Below, in pieces: positions 53,764-64,000 of a stretch of DNA of 64,000 bases. Positions within the stretch are counted from its first letter, which is position 1. Each line of letters begins with the position of its first letter. Origin of the DNA: Halobellus rufus (GTDB taxonomy: Archaea; Halobacteriota; Halobacteria; Halobacteriales; Haloferacaceae); contig NZ_BBJO01000034.1 in assembly GCF_000739575.1 (NCBI RefSeq), forward strand, positions 1 through 64,000, written 5' to 3'. A program made the translations under genes and the position numbers. The notes beneath the pieces were generated by a model. It was not told the DNA's origin and did no database searches. It worked only from the letters and a program-made list of their open reading frames with translations.

Positions 53764-54549
53764 ATGCTCACGGGGCTCCGCCGGCTCGGTCTGGAGGCGA
53801 AGTCGCTGGCCCGCGCCCGGACGTTCTACGAGGAGCGGCTGGGACTCACGCCCGTCGACGGCGTCGCTGACGTCACCGAAAGAGAATCAGCGGACGAGAC
53901 TGCAGCCGTCGCCTATCCCGTCGGCACCTCCGATGCCGACGCCACCACGCTGCTGCTTCGCCGACCAGAGGACGCGCCGCGCGGCGGCGTACACACCCAC
54001 TACGCGTTCTCGACGACGGCCGCGGCCTACCCCCGGTGGCGACGCCGACTCGCCGACCTCGACCCCGTCGAGTTCTCGTTCGGGTCGAGCGACTCGCTGT
54101 ACGTCTACGATCCGGACGGCAACTGCGTCGAGATCGGGAGCGTCGATACCGACGCCGCCGACGCCGCGGCGCGGGACGGTCCGCCCGCATCTCGCGACGC
54201 CGCCGAGTCGGCACCGCCGCTCACGGGGATCTTCGAGGTCGTCTTGGAGGTGCTGGATCTCGACCGCGCGGAGGCGCGCTACCGCCGCCTCGGATTCGAG
54301 GTAGTCGACCGCGGCTCGGACCGGCGTCGAGTCCGCCTCGATGGCCCGGTCGCGCTGGAGCTGTGGGAGCCGCAGTTGGGGATCGCCGACGCCCGCGGGG
54401 GGCTGCACGTCGATCTCGCGTTCGCCGCACCGAACCCCGACGCGGCCGTCGAGGCCGGCGCGCCGTGGCCGGGCGATCCCGAGCCAGTCGAGGGCGGCGT
54501 CCGCGTCGTCGACGGCGACGGGCACGTGCTCACGTTTCTCCGCGCGTAG
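53764..54549 (+). CDS. Two-domain VOC (glyoxalase/dioxygenase-like) protein
   Basis: Read from the ATG at 53764, 261 residues. The first VOC domain (about 1-120) has LEAKSLARARTFYEERLGL and YVYDPDGNCVEIGS. The second (about 155-260) has FEVVLEVLDLDRAEARYRRLGF and VVDGDGHVLTF. The metal-binding residues of active dioxygenases are only partly kept. Substrate and activity are unknown. It starts divergently from the hybrid kinase. Confidence 0.8.
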   Translation: MLTGLRRLGLEAKSLARARTFYEERLGLTPVDGVADVTERESADETAAVAYPVGTSDADATTLLLRRPEDAPRGGVHTHYAFSTTAAAYPRWRRRLADLDPVEFSFGSSDSLYVYDPDGNCVEIGSVDTDAADAAARDGPPASRDAAESAPPLTGIFEVVLEVLDLDRAEARYRRLGFEVVDRGSDRRRVRLDGPVALELWEPQLGIADARGGLHVDLAFAAPNPDAAVEAGAPWPGDPEPVEGGVRVVDGDGHVLTFLRA

Positions 54550-54601
54550 CGCGCGGGAGTCGTCGTAGCCGCAGTACGGCACGGTGCCAGTGACGCCGCG
54601 C

Positions 54602-54886
54602 TCAGAGCCGGTCGGTGTCGATGTTGACGCCCGGCGGCGCGACGACGAGGAACCGGCGGAAGTGCGTCAGCGATCCGCCGAGGTCTCTGACGGGCCGGGC
54701 GAACCCCTTCGCCAACTCGTTGAGGTCGCCCTCGACGGCGAGCACGAGGACGTTGTCGGACTCGACGGCGTCGATCCACACCTCGGGGTCGGTCGAGCCG
54801 TCGAGGATCCCGAGCACGACGTCGCCCTCGACGTCGTCGTCGAGGTGTTCTTCGGCCTCCGAGAGGTTCAGGTTGAAATCGCTCAT
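54602..54886 (-). CDS. DUF5779-type small acidic protein
   Basis: Read from the ATG at 54886, 94 residues. The sequence MSDFNLNLSEAEEH, VVLGILDGSTDPEVWIDAVESDNVLVLAVEGDLNEL and FLVVAPPGVNIDTDRL matches the haloarchaeal DUF5779 family. No known activity. It is convergent with the VOC gene. Confidence 0.82.
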   Translation of the reverse strand: MSDFNLNLSEAEEHLDDDVEGDVVLGILDGSTDPEVWIDAVESDNVLVLAVEGDLNELAKGFARPVRDLGGSLTHFRRFLVVAPPGVNIDTDRL

Positions 54887-55284
54887 AGTCTGCCTCACGC
54901 GAAGCGGGACGAAAAGGATTCGGACGCGTGTGACGGGAGTCGGACGCGGCGAGTCAGTCACTTCAACCGGGTCGGTCGGCGACTGGCCGGAGTTGCACGG
55001 TATCGCGGATGCACCGACACCGCGGATCGTGACTCGGTGGGCGTTCGTCCACTCCGGCGTGCGCGCGAGCGGACTCGGTGACCGATCGTCCGGATTCGAG
55101 GCGGAATTTGCGCCAACTCGCGGGTCGTGACACGGAGCCAGACCGCAGCGGGTCCGAGGTTCCAGTGACCCCGGTACCATCCCGAGAGGGCGGATTCCCC
55201 CGTGAATTCGGTGGTTCCACGCCTCCTTTCGCCAGACCGCGTCGGGAGCGGATTCGACCGCTGCGGCCGCTCACAGCGAAAGCC

Positions 55285-55292
55285 TTTAATAT
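55285..55292 (+). promoter_or_regulatory. TATA box of leuA
   Basis: TTTAATAT lies 26-33 bases before the ATG at 55318 and fixes a near-leaderless transcript. The in-frame GTG at 55202 is upstream of it, so it cannot be the start from this promoter. The region between DUF5779 and this box (54887-55284) has no recognised gene. Confidence 0.65.
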
Positions 55293-55317
55293 CTTTCCGG
55301 ATCAGTGAACAGACACA

Positions 55318-56566
<1,249 letters not shown>

Positions 56567-56650
56567 TGGCGCGCGCGCCGGTTGCTCGTTTCCGCGAGCC
56601 ACGGGTGCGCTGCCGACCGACTTTCCCGAGCGGGCGCGCGGCGCGAAACG

Positions 56651-56657
56651 TTAATTA
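56651..56657 (+). promoter_or_regulatory. TATA-like box for the ilv leader
   Basis: TTAATTA lies about 27-33 bases before the ATG of the leader peptide at 56684, fitting a leaderless start of the ilvB transcript. Confidence 0.5.
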
Positions 56658-56683
56658 CCGACGAGACGAATCTGTGAGGTACG

Positions 56684-56806
56684 ATGCGACGACGGCACAC
56701 CAGCGCGAGGGACGCCGCGGCGGAAGCGGCGCCGCTCGCCCGCGTGCGCCGGTCGGTCGGCGTCGATACCGACGTCGACACGCAGATCATTGTAGGGGCC
56801 CTATAG
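56684..56806 (+). CDS. Putative leader peptide of the ilv-leu operon
   Basis: A 40-residue ORF that begins at the expected transcript start. It is basic at first (MRRRHTSARD) and ends DTQIIVGAL just before a TAG. The last codons include ATT, GTA and CTA, which are little used in this GC-rich DNA, and spell Ile-Ile-Val-Gly-Ala-Leu, the end products of the operon. The final codons and the stop sit in a hairpin (56795-56810). This is the layout of a transcription-attenuation leader, but attenuation of this kind is not established for haloarchaea. Confidence 0.5.
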   Translation: MRRRHTSARDAAAEAAPLARVRRSVGVDTDVDTQIIVGAL

Positions 56807-56810
56807 CCCC
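56795..56810 (+). promoter_or_regulatory. Hairpin at the leader-peptide stop codon
   Basis: GGGGC (56795-56799) and GCCCC (56806-56810) pair around CCTATA. A weaker CTAT (56801-56804) / ATAG (56813-56816) pairing overlaps the first, so the two cannot form together. A ribosome held at the Ile/Val/Leu codons would cover the first stem. Confidence 0.4.
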
Positions 56811-56883
56811 GCATAGCCACATTTCCGCCTCGATTCCGTCCGCGCTCACCGCTCGACCGACCAGCGACTGTCACACACCGACT

Positions 56884-56985
56884 ATGGAACACGCTCGATC
56901 CGCACGACCGACACCGACGCACCGTATCCAGACCACACGAACACCTCGTTGCAGAGCCGTCGCCTCGCGAGGTGAGAACCGATGA
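56884..56985 (+). CDS. Small upstream ORF overlapping the ilvB start
   Basis: A 33-residue basic ORF, MEHARSARPTPTHRIQTTRTPR to RGENR, whose TGA overlaps the ilvB ATG (ATGA). Translation could therefore be passed on to ilvB. No known family. Confidence 0.4.
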   Translation: MEHARSARPTPTHRIQTTRTPRCRAVASRGENR

Positions 56986-58760
56986 GTAAACAGGCACCGT
57001 CGTCGCCGAACGCGGCGTCCGACGCCGCCGAGGCCGAGGAGGACGCGACGGCCGAATCGGAGACCCAGCGCCCCGTCACGACGGGGTCGGAGTCCGTCAT
57101 CCGCGCGCTCGAAAACGAGGGCGTCGAGGCGGCCTTCGGCGTGCAGGGCGGGGCGATCATGCCCATCTACGACGCGCTGTATCACTCCGACATCCGCCAC
57201 GTCACGATGGCCCACGAGCAGGGGGCGGCGCACGCCGCCGACGCGTTCAGCGTCGTCCGGAACGAGCCGGGCGTCTGTCTGGCCACGTCGGGCCCGGGCG
57301 CGACGAACCTCGTCACGGGGATCGCCGACGCCAATATGGACTCCGACGGCCTGCTCGCGCTGACCGGGCAGGTCCCGGTCGACATGGTCGGCTCCGACGC
57401 GTTCCAGGAGACCGACACGACGGGCGTGACCGCGCCGATCACGAAGCACAACTACTTCGCCAGCGACGCCGACACCGTCGGCGACACCGTCGGCGAGGCG
57501 CTGGCGCTCGCGGGCGAGGGACGGCCCGGTCCGACGCTCGTCGACCTCCCGAAGGACGTCTCGCTCGACGACACCGACGTCGACCCCGGCCCGGCGGAGC
57601 CGCCGGAGACGACCCGGCCGCAGTACGTCGCCGACGAGGAGGACGTCGCCGAGGCCGCCGCGGCAATCGAGGCCGCCGAGCGACCGCTGCTGCTCTTCGG
57701 CGGCGGCGTCATCAAGGCCGACGCCACCGACGAGGCCCGCGCGTTCGCCCACGAGTACGACATCCCCGTGGTGACGACGATGCCGGGCATCGGCTCGTTC
57801 CCCGAGGACGACGACCTCTGTCTCTCGTGGGCGGGGATGCACGGCACCGGCTACGCGAACATGGCGATCACGCACACCGACCTGCTCATCGCGGTCGGCA
57901 CGCGATTCGACGACCGCCTGACGGGCGGCGTCGACACGTTCGCGCCCGAAGCGGAGGTCGTCCACATCGACATCGACCCCGCTGAGATCTCGAAGAACGT
58001 CCACGCGGACTACCCGCTCGTCGGCGACGCCGGCATCGTCATCGGTCAGGTCGACGACGCGATGGACGCCGCGCCCGACGCCGACGAGTGGCGCGAGCAG
58101 TGTCGCACGTGGAAAGACGAGTACCCGATGGACTACGCGACGCCCGACGACGAGCCGCTGAAGCCGCAGTTCGTCGTCGAGATCCTCGACGAGGCGACCG
58201 ACGACGACACCATCGTTACGAGCGGCGTCGGCCAGCACCAGATGTGGGCCGCCCAGTACTGGGAGTTCACCGAGCCCCGGACGTGGGTGTCCTCGCACGG
58301 CCTCGGGACGATGGGCTACGGCCTGCCCGCCGCGATCGGCGCGCGCATCGCGGCCGACGACGAGCAGGACGTCGTCTGCGTCGACGGCGACGGCTCGTTC
58401 CTGATGACGATTCAGGAGCTGTCGGTCGCGGTCCGAGAGGAACTGGACATCACCGTCGCCGTCCTGAACAACGAGTACATCGGGATGGTCCGCCAGTGGC
58501 AGGACGCCTTCTTCGAGGGCCGGCGGATGGCCGCCGAGTACAACTGGTGTCCGGAGTTCGACAAGCTGGCGGAGGCGTTCGGCGCGCGCGGCTGGCGCGT
58601 CGACGACTACGACGAGGTCGCAGACGCCGTCGAGGAGGCAGTCGACTACGACGGGCCGTCGGTCATCGACTTCCACATCGATCCGGCGGAGAACGTCTAC
58701 CCGATGGTCCCCTCCGGCGGCGCGAACGGCAAATTCGCCCTGACGGAGGATCAGCTATGA
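56982..58760 (+). CDS. ilvB: Acetolactate synthase large subunit
   Basis: A 592-residue thiamine-diphosphate enzyme with an acidic N-terminal extension of about 33 residues. The catalytic Glu is in MAHEQGAAHAADA, the FAD/central domain in the middle, and the ThDP/Mg motif GDGSFLMTIQELSVA followed by LNNEY. It makes 2-acetolactate or 2-aceto-2-hydroxybutyrate from pyruvate. It overlaps the upstream ORF and ilvN (four bases). Confidence 0.96.
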   Translation: MSKQAPSSPNAASDAAEAEEDATAESETQRPVTTGSESVIRALENEGVEAAFGVQGGAIMPIYDALYHSDIRHVTMAHEQGAAHAADAFSVVRNEPGVCLATSGPGATNLVTGIADANMDSDGLLALTGQVPVDMVGSDAFQETDTTGVTAPITKHNYFASDADTVGDTVGEALALAGEGRPGPTLVDLPKDVSLDDTDVDPGPAEPPETTRPQYVADEEDVAEAAAAIEAAERPLLLFGGGVIKADATDEARAFAHEYDIPVVTTMPGIGSFPEDDDLCLSWAGMHGTGYANMAITHTDLLIAVGTRFDDRLTGGVDTFAPEAEVVHIDIDPAEISKNVHADYPLVGDAGIVIGQVDDAMDAAPDADEWREQCRTWKDEYPMDYATPDDEPLKPQFVVEILDEATDDDTIVTSGVGQHQMWAAQYWEFTEPRTWVSSHGLGTMGYGLPAAIGARIAADDEQDVVCVDGDGSFLMTIQELSVAVREELDITVAVLNNEYIGMVRQWQDAFFEGRRMAAEYNWCPEFDKLAEAFGARGWRVDDYDEVADAVEEAVDYDGPSVIDFHIDPAENVYPMVPSGGANGKFALTEDQL

Positions 58761-59431
58761 GCTCTGAGGATTCCACAGACGACCTGCCGAAGCACGGACT
58801 GAAGGGACCGAGCCCGGAGGAGCGACCGCACCCCGAGGGACGGCGGAACTCCGAGGGGATCCGCATCGACCCCGAGGCGGAGGCCGAACACGAGCCGCGG
58901 CGGGCGGTGCTGTCCGCGCTCGTCGAGAACGACCCCGGCGTGCTCTCGCGCGTCGCGGGGCTGTTCTCGCGGCGGCAGTTCAACATCGAGAGCCTCACCG
59001 TCGGGCCGACGACCGTCGAGAACCACTCGCGGATCACGATGGTGATCGAGGAGCCCGATCCGGGCATCGACCAGGCGAAGAAGCAACTCGCCAAACTCAA
59101 GCCGGTGATCTCCGTCGGTGAACTCGACGACGACGCCGTGCGGACCGAACTCGTCCTGCTGAAGGTCGAGGGCGACGAACCCGACAAGGTGCACGCCGTC
59201 ACCGAGATGTACGACGGACAGACGCTCGACGCCGGGCCGAAGACCATCACGGTCCAACTCACCGGCGACGAACAGAAGATCGACGACGCCATCGACGCGT
59301 TCCGCCAGTTCGGCATCATCGAGATCGCCCGGACCGGCTACACGGCGCTGGCGCGCGGCAACCAACCCACTGTGCCCGGCGAGAAACCGGGGACCGCGGA
59401 CGAACCGACGAAACCGACGAACACCCAATAA
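58757..59431 (+). CDS. ilvN: Acetolactate synthase small (regulatory) subunit
   Basis: Read from the ATG at 58757; 224 residues. A 50-residue acidic N-terminal tail precedes the ACT domain (about 51-120; AVLSALVENDPGVLSRVAGLFSRRQFNIESLTVGP). The C-terminal IlvN domain and an acidic/Thr tail follow. It activates IlvB and carries valine feedback. Overlaps ilvB by four bases. Confidence 0.95.
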   Translation: MSSEDSTDDLPKHGLKGPSPEERPHPEGRRNSEGIRIDPEAEAEHEPRRAVLSALVENDPGVLSRVAGLFSRRQFNIESLTVGPTTVENHSRITMVIEEPDPGIDQAKKQLAKLKPVISVGELDDDAVRTELVLLKVEGDEPDKVHAVTEMYDGQTLDAGPKTITVQLTGDEQKIDDAIDAFRQFGIIEIARTGYTALARGNQPTVPGEKPGTADEPTKPTNTQ

Positions 59432-59440
59432 CAATCCAAA

Positions 59441-60478
<1,038 letters not shown>

Positions 60479-60486
60479 ACGAGAAG

Positions 60487-60537
60487 ATGACAGTGACACA
60501 GGTATTTGCGACAGCCAACGGTGATGTAGATGAGTGA
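60487..60537 (+). CDS. 16-codon ORF overlapping the leuC start
   Basis: The reading frame [16 protein letters not shown] starts eight bases after the ilvC stop and ends with a TGA inside leuC's first codons. It could couple translation from ilvC to leuC across the junction. Too short to claim as a gene with confidence. Confidence 0.3.
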   Translation: MTVTQVFATANGDVDE

Positions 60538-61951
60538 GGGAACGCTGTACGACAAGGTGTGGGAGGAACACACCGTCGCGGAGCTGCCGACCGGACAGAC
60601 GCAGCTGTTCGTCGGGCTGCACCTCATCCACGAGGTGACGAGCCCCCAGGCGTTCGGGATGCTGCAGGAGCGCGACCTCGAGGTCGCCTATCCCGAACTG
60701 ACCCACGCGACGGTCGACCACATCGTCCCCACGTCGGACCAGTCGCGGCCCTACCGCGACGACGCCGCCGAGGAGATGATGTCCGAACTGGAGGAGAACG
60801 TCCGCGAGTCGGGCATCCAGTTCTCCGACCCCACGACGGGCGATCAGGGGATCGTCCACGTCATCGGCCCCGAGCAGGGACTCACCCAGCCCGGCAAGAC
60901 GATCGTCTGCGGCGACTCCCACACCTCGACGCACGGCGCGTTCGGCGCGCTGGCGTTCGGGATCGGGACGAGCCAGATCCGCGACGTGCTGGCGACCCAG
61001 ACCGTCGCGATGGAGAAGAAGAAGGTCCGGAAGATCGAGGTCACCGGCGAACTCGGCCCCGGCGTCGAGGCGAAAGACGTCATCCTCGAAGTCATCCGTC
61101 GGCTCGGCACCGAGGGCGGCGTCGGCTACGTCTACGAGTACGCCGGCGAGGCCATCGAGAACCTCGACATGGAGGGTCGGATGAGTATCTGCAACATGTC
61201 CATCGAGGGCGGAGCTCGCGCGGGCTACGTCAACCCCGACGAGACCACCTACGAGTGGTTGAAAGAGACGGACTACTTCCAGGAGAACCCCGAGAAGTTC
61301 GACGAACTCAAGCCGTACTGGGAGTCGATCCGCTCCGACGAGGACGCCGAGTACGACGACGTCGTCACCATCGACGGCTCCGAGTTAGAGCCCGTCGTCA
61401 CGTGGGGGACGACCCCCGGACAGGGCATCGGTATCTCCGAGCCGATCCCAGAGCCCGAGTCGCTGCCGGCGGACAAACAGGACACCGCGCGACGCGCCCA
61501 AGAACATATGCGCGTCACGCCCGGGGAGACGATGGAGGGCTACGAGATCGACGTCGCCTTCCTCGGCTCGTGTACGAACGCGCGCCTGCCCGACCTCCGC
61601 CGCGCGGCGGAAGTCGTCGAGGGCCGGCAGGTCCACGAGGACGTCCGCGCGATGGTCGTCCCCGGCAGCCAGCGCGTGAAGGCCGCCGCGGAGGCCGAGG
61701 GCCTCGACGAGATCTTCGAGGAAGCCGGCTTCGAGTGGCGCAACGCGGGCTGTTCGATGTGTCTCGGGATGAACGAGGACCAGTTGGAGGGCGACGAGGC
61801 CTCCGCGTCCTCCTCGAACCGCAACTTCGTCGGCCGGCAGGGCTCGAAAGACGGCCGGACGGTCCTGATGAACCCCCGGATGGTCGCCGCCGCGGCGATC
61901 GAAGGGGCGGTGACTGACGTGCGCGAACTGAAGGAGGTGACGACGGTATGA
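60530..61951 (+). CDS. leuC: 3-isopropylmalate dehydratase large subunit
   Basis: A 473-residue aconitase-type enzyme. Cluster Cys residues are in [12 protein letters not shown] and [11 protein letters not shown]; substrate-binding motifs are [12 protein letters not shown] and the C-terminal [12 protein letters not shown]. It isomerises 2- and 3-isopropylmalate together with LeuD. Overlaps leuD by four bases. Confidence 0.96.
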   Translation: MSEGTLYDKVWEEHTVAELPTGQTQLFVGLHLIHEVTSPQAFGMLQERDLEVAYPELTHATVDHIVPTSDQSRPYRDDAAEEMMSELEENVRESGIQFSDPTTGDQGIVHVIGPEQGLTQPGKTIVCGDSHTSTHGAFGALAFGIGTSQIRDVLATQTVAMEKKKVRKIEVTGELGPGVEAKDVILEVIRRLGTEGGVGYVYEYAGEAIENLDMEGRMSICNMSIEGGARAGYVNPDETTYEWLKETDYFQENPEKFDELKPYWESIRSDEDAEYDDVVTIDGSELEPVVTWGTTPGQGIGISEPIPEPESLPADKQDTARRAQEHMRVTPGETMEGYEIDVAFLGSCTNARLPDLRRAAEVVEGRQVHEDVRAMVVPGSQRVKAAAEAEGLDEIFEEAGFEWRNAGCSMCLGMNEDQLEGDEASASSSNRNFVGRQGSKDGRTVLMNPRMVAAAAIEGAVTDVRELKEVTTV

Positions 61952-62556
61952 CCGACGAGATCCCCGAGATCGACTCCGTCACGGGAACCGGCGTCCCCAT
62001 CCGCGGGAACGACATCGACACCGACCAGATCATCCCCGCGCGCTTCATGAAGGTCGTCACCTTCGACGGCCTCGGCGAGTTCGCGTTCTTCGACCTCCGG
62101 TTCGACGAGGACGACAACCAGAAGGACCACCCGTTCAACGAACCGCAGTTCCAGGACGCGTCGGTGATGGCGGTCAACGCCAACTTCGGCTGCGGCTCCT
62201 CCAGAGAGCACGCCCCGCAGGCGCTGATGCGCTGGGGGATCGACGCCATCATCGGCGAGTCGTTCGCCGAGATCTTCGCCGGCAACTGCCTCGCGCTGGG
62301 CATCCCGACGGTCACCGCCGACCACGACACCATCGTCGAACTCCAGGAGTGGATCGACGAGAACCCCGACGGCGAGATCCACGTCGACGTCGAGGCCGAG
62401 ACCGTCACCTACGGCGACACGACGATCGAAGCGACCGTCGACGACGCACAGCGGCGGGCGCTCACCGAGGGCGTCTGGGACACCACGGCGCTGATGAAAT
62501 CGAACGCCGACGCGGTCGCCGACAAGGCCGCCGCCCTGCCCTACGTCGATGAGTGA
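61948..62556 (+). CDS. leuD: 3-isopropylmalate dehydratase small subunit
   Basis: A 202-residue swivel-domain protein: [33 protein letters not shown] and [23 protein letters not shown]. It completes the LeuCD heterodimer. Overlaps leuB by eight bases. Confidence 0.96.
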   Translation: MTDEIPEIDSVTGTGVPIRGNDIDTDQIIPARFMKVVTFDGLGEFAFFDLRFDEDDNQKDHPFNEPQFQDASVMAVNANFGCGSSREHAPQALMRWGIDAIIGESFAEIFAGNCLALGIPTVTADHDTIVELQEWIDENPDGEIHVDVEAETVTYGDTTIEATVDDAQRRALTEGVWDTTALMKSNADAVADKAAALPYVDE

Positions 62557-63529
62557 GGAGATCGTCGTCATCGAAGGGGACGGCATCGGCAAGGAGGTCG
62601 TCCCCGCCGCGGTCTCGGTCCTGGAAGCCGTCGGCGACTTCGAGTTCGTCGAGGCCGAGGCCGGCGACGCGGTGCTCGCGGAGACCGGCGAGGCGCTCCC
62701 GCAGGAGACCTACGACACCGTCGCCGACGCGGACGCGACGCTGTTCGGCGCGGCCGGCGAGACGGCCGCCGACGTCATCCTGCCGCTTCGGGAGGCTGTC
62801 GGCTCCTACGTCAACATCCGCCCCGCCCGGGCGTACCCCGGCGTCGACGCGGTCCGTCCGGAGACGGATCTGGTCTTCCTGCGCGAGAACACCGAGGGCG
62901 TCTACTCGGGTCACGAGGACCGTCTCTCCGAGGATCTCTCGACGCTCACCCGCGTCGTGACGACCTCCGCCTCCGAGCGACTGGCCGAGTTCGCCTGCGA
63001 GTACGTCGACGAGCAGGGGACGGACGGCTTCCAGGTCGTCCACAAGGCGAACGTGATGCGCGAGACCGACGGGCGGTTCCGCGACGCGGTCGTCGACGTC
63101 GCCGACGAGGCGGGCGTCGAGACCGAGGAGGTCCTGATGGACGCCTTCGCGACCCGGGTCTGTCTGGATCCCACGCAGTTCGACGTCGTCGTCTGCCCGA
63201 ACCTCGCGGGCGACGTCCTCTCGGATCTGGCGGCGGGACTCGTCGGCGGACTGGGGCTGCTCCCTTCCGCCAACGTCGGTCCCGACAACGCGTTGTTCGA
63301 GCCGGTGCACGGCACCGCTCCCGACATCGCGGGCGAGGGCGTCGCCAACCCCTCGGCGGCGATCCTCTCGGCGGCGATGCTGCTCGATCACCTCGGCTAC
63401 TCCGCGGAGGCGACGAACGTCCGCACCGCGGTCGAGTCCGTCCTCGAAGACGGCCCGCGGACCGCCGACCTCGGCGGCGACGCCGGGACCGAAGACGTCA
63501 CGAGCGCGGTCCTCGACCGACTCGACTGA
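62549..63529 (+). CDS. leuB: 3-isopropylmalate dehydrogenase
   Basis: A 326-residue beta-decarboxylating dehydrogenase. The signature [11 protein letters not shown], the catalytic Lys in [13 protein letters not shown], the metal Asp motif [21 protein letters not shown] and the NAD site [19 protein letters not shown] are all present. It makes 2-oxoisocaproate for leucine. Last gene of the operon; a T-run follows. Confidence 0.95.
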   Translation: MSEEIVVIEGDGIGKEVVPAAVSVLEAVGDFEFVEAEAGDAVLAETGEALPQETYDTVADADATLFGAAGETAADVILPLREAVGSYVNIRPARAYPGVDAVRPETDLVFLRENTEGVYSGHEDRLSEDLSTLTRVVTTSASERLAEFACEYVDEQGTDGFQVVHKANVMRETDGRFRDAVVDVADEAGVETEEVLMDAFATRVCLDPTQFDVVVCPNLAGDVLSDLAAGLVGGLGLLPSANVGPDNALFEPVHGTAPDIAGEGVANPSAAILSAAMLLDHLGYSAEATNVRTAVESVLEDGPRTADLGGDAGTEDVTSAVLDRLD

Positions 63530-63562
63530 GCCGACTGCGCTCCCCGGTCTCGTCTGGTTCGG

Positions 63563-63568
63563 TTTTTT
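63563..63568 (+). terminator. Poly-T terminator after leuB
   Basis: TTTTTT in the context GGTTTTTTGTTTCTG lies 33 bases after the leuB stop, matching U-rich archaeal termination sites. The 220 bases after it hold no gene and lead to the AT-rich glpR promoter. Confidence 0.6.
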
Positions 63569-63790
63569 GTTTCTGTCGCCGGGACGTCCACCGTCGAGTG
63601 ACGCGAGGAGACGGATGCTGACACGGACAGCGCGAGCTGTGCGGTTCGCGTCAGCGGGCTCGTCGAGGCGGCGGTATCCGCGCGCGGCTGCCCGTTAGTG
63701 ATCGTTAGACGGTCCAATTGCTCCGTTCCGATCCGATACGAACACAAACCATTAACAATACACAGATCGAAACACGGATAGACGACCCTT

Positions 63791-64000
63791 ATGTTACCCG
63801 CTGAGAGAAAACGGCGCATCGTGGAACTCGTCACCGCCGCCGACGGCAAGTCGGTCGACGCCCTCGCCGACGAACTCGGGTACTCGAAGGCGACGATCCG
63901 GCGCGACCTGCACGAACTGGAGGACCGCGGCCTCATCGAGCGGTCTCACGGCGGGGCGGTCCCCGTGACGAGCGTCGGACACGAGCAGGCGTACGGACAG
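63791..64000 (+). CDS. glpR: DeoR-family regulator, GlpR-like (3' end cut)
   Basis: The first 70 residues are in the window. MLPAERKRRIVELVTAADGKSVDALADELGYSKATIRRDLHELEDRGLIERSHGGAVPVTS is the DeoR HTH and closely resembles haloarchaeal GlpR, which represses sugar kinase genes. Its ATTAACAAT promoter (about 63751-63759) is clear. The effector domain lies outside the window. Confidence 0.88.
   Translation, partial: MLPAERKRRIVELVTAADGKSVDALADELGYSKATIRRDLHELEDRGLIERSHGGAVPVTSVGHEQAYGQ

Noticed and set aside
55238-55260. T-arm-like AGCGG-ATTCGA-CCGCT hairpin, possible tRNA remnant
   Set aside because: The loop is one base short and no acceptor or anticodon stem can be formed around it.

Overview
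The window reads as haloarchaeal chromosome. The DNA is GC-rich, the proteins are very rich in Asp and Glu, promoters are TATA boxes placed about 25-30 bases before leaderless or near-leaderless ATGs, and several genes are archaeal or haloarchaeal markers: gatD, dpsA, the UPF0179 and amphi-Trp proteins, an archaeal Vms1-like release factor, bacterio-opsin-activator type HTH regulators and Tat-exported lipoproteins. Family resemblances suggest a member of the Haloferacales (Halorubrum or Halobellus type), but the genus cannot be fixed from this sequence.

0-6.3 kb: an acetyltransferase cut by the window edge, a base-excision glycosylase, a fused beta-oxidation enzyme and tRNA-Glu(TTC). A block that looks lower in GC follows directly after the tRNA (3.6-6.1 kb). 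It holds a membrane-anchored HTH regulator, a SHOCT protein, a secreted Met/His-rich protein and a DUF4396 membrane protein, and looks like a small acquired metal-handling module. 6.3-15 kb: an amidohydrolase with a late frameshift, a polytopic membrane protein with a C2H2 partner, gatD, a receiver-PAS protein, UspA, MsrB, then an iron-regulated patch (DtxR-family repressor, two small proteins, dpsA) with two near-identical 6-4-6 palindromes. 15-24.5 kb: a RecA-fold signalling ATPase pair, an FAD oxidoreductase, a PHP phosphoesterase, an extradiol dioxygenase facing an HTH activator, a ribosome-rescue factor, and a DgcN-DgcA pair for D-glutamate.

24.5-33.8 kb: pyrG-guaAb-DUF7126 operon, aldo/keto reductase, PEP carboxylase, an orphan Rieske protein, a frameshifted HTH membrane protein, and DsbB. 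33.8-40 kb: a livHMGF branched-chain amino acid ABC cluster whose convergent substrate-binding lipoprotein is circularly permuted: its C-terminal lobe segment comes before its N-terminal one. 40-47.8 kb: uridine kinase, an epoxide-hydrolase-like protein, an AIR-synthase-like protein, DUF309, an aspartoacylase-like protein, UPF0179, a second amidohydrolase and an HD phosphohydrolase. 48-54.9 kb: two sensor histidine kinases flanking a cupin and a RecA-fold protein with a degenerate Walker A, then a VOC protein and DUF5779.

55.3-63.5 kb: leuA followed by ilvB-ilvN-ilvC-leuC-leuD-leuB, nearly the whole valine/isoleucine/leucine pathway apart from ilvD and an aminotransferase. The ilvB leader encodes a 40-residue peptide that ends in Ile-Ile-Val-Gly-Ala-Leu, with rarely used codons, inside a hairpin: a candidate attenuator. 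The window ends in a GlpR-like DeoR regulator. Three genes (the 6.3 kb amidohydrolase, the 32.7 kb HTH gene and leuA) each appear to be off by a single base, which suggests either indel sequencing errors or true frameshifts.
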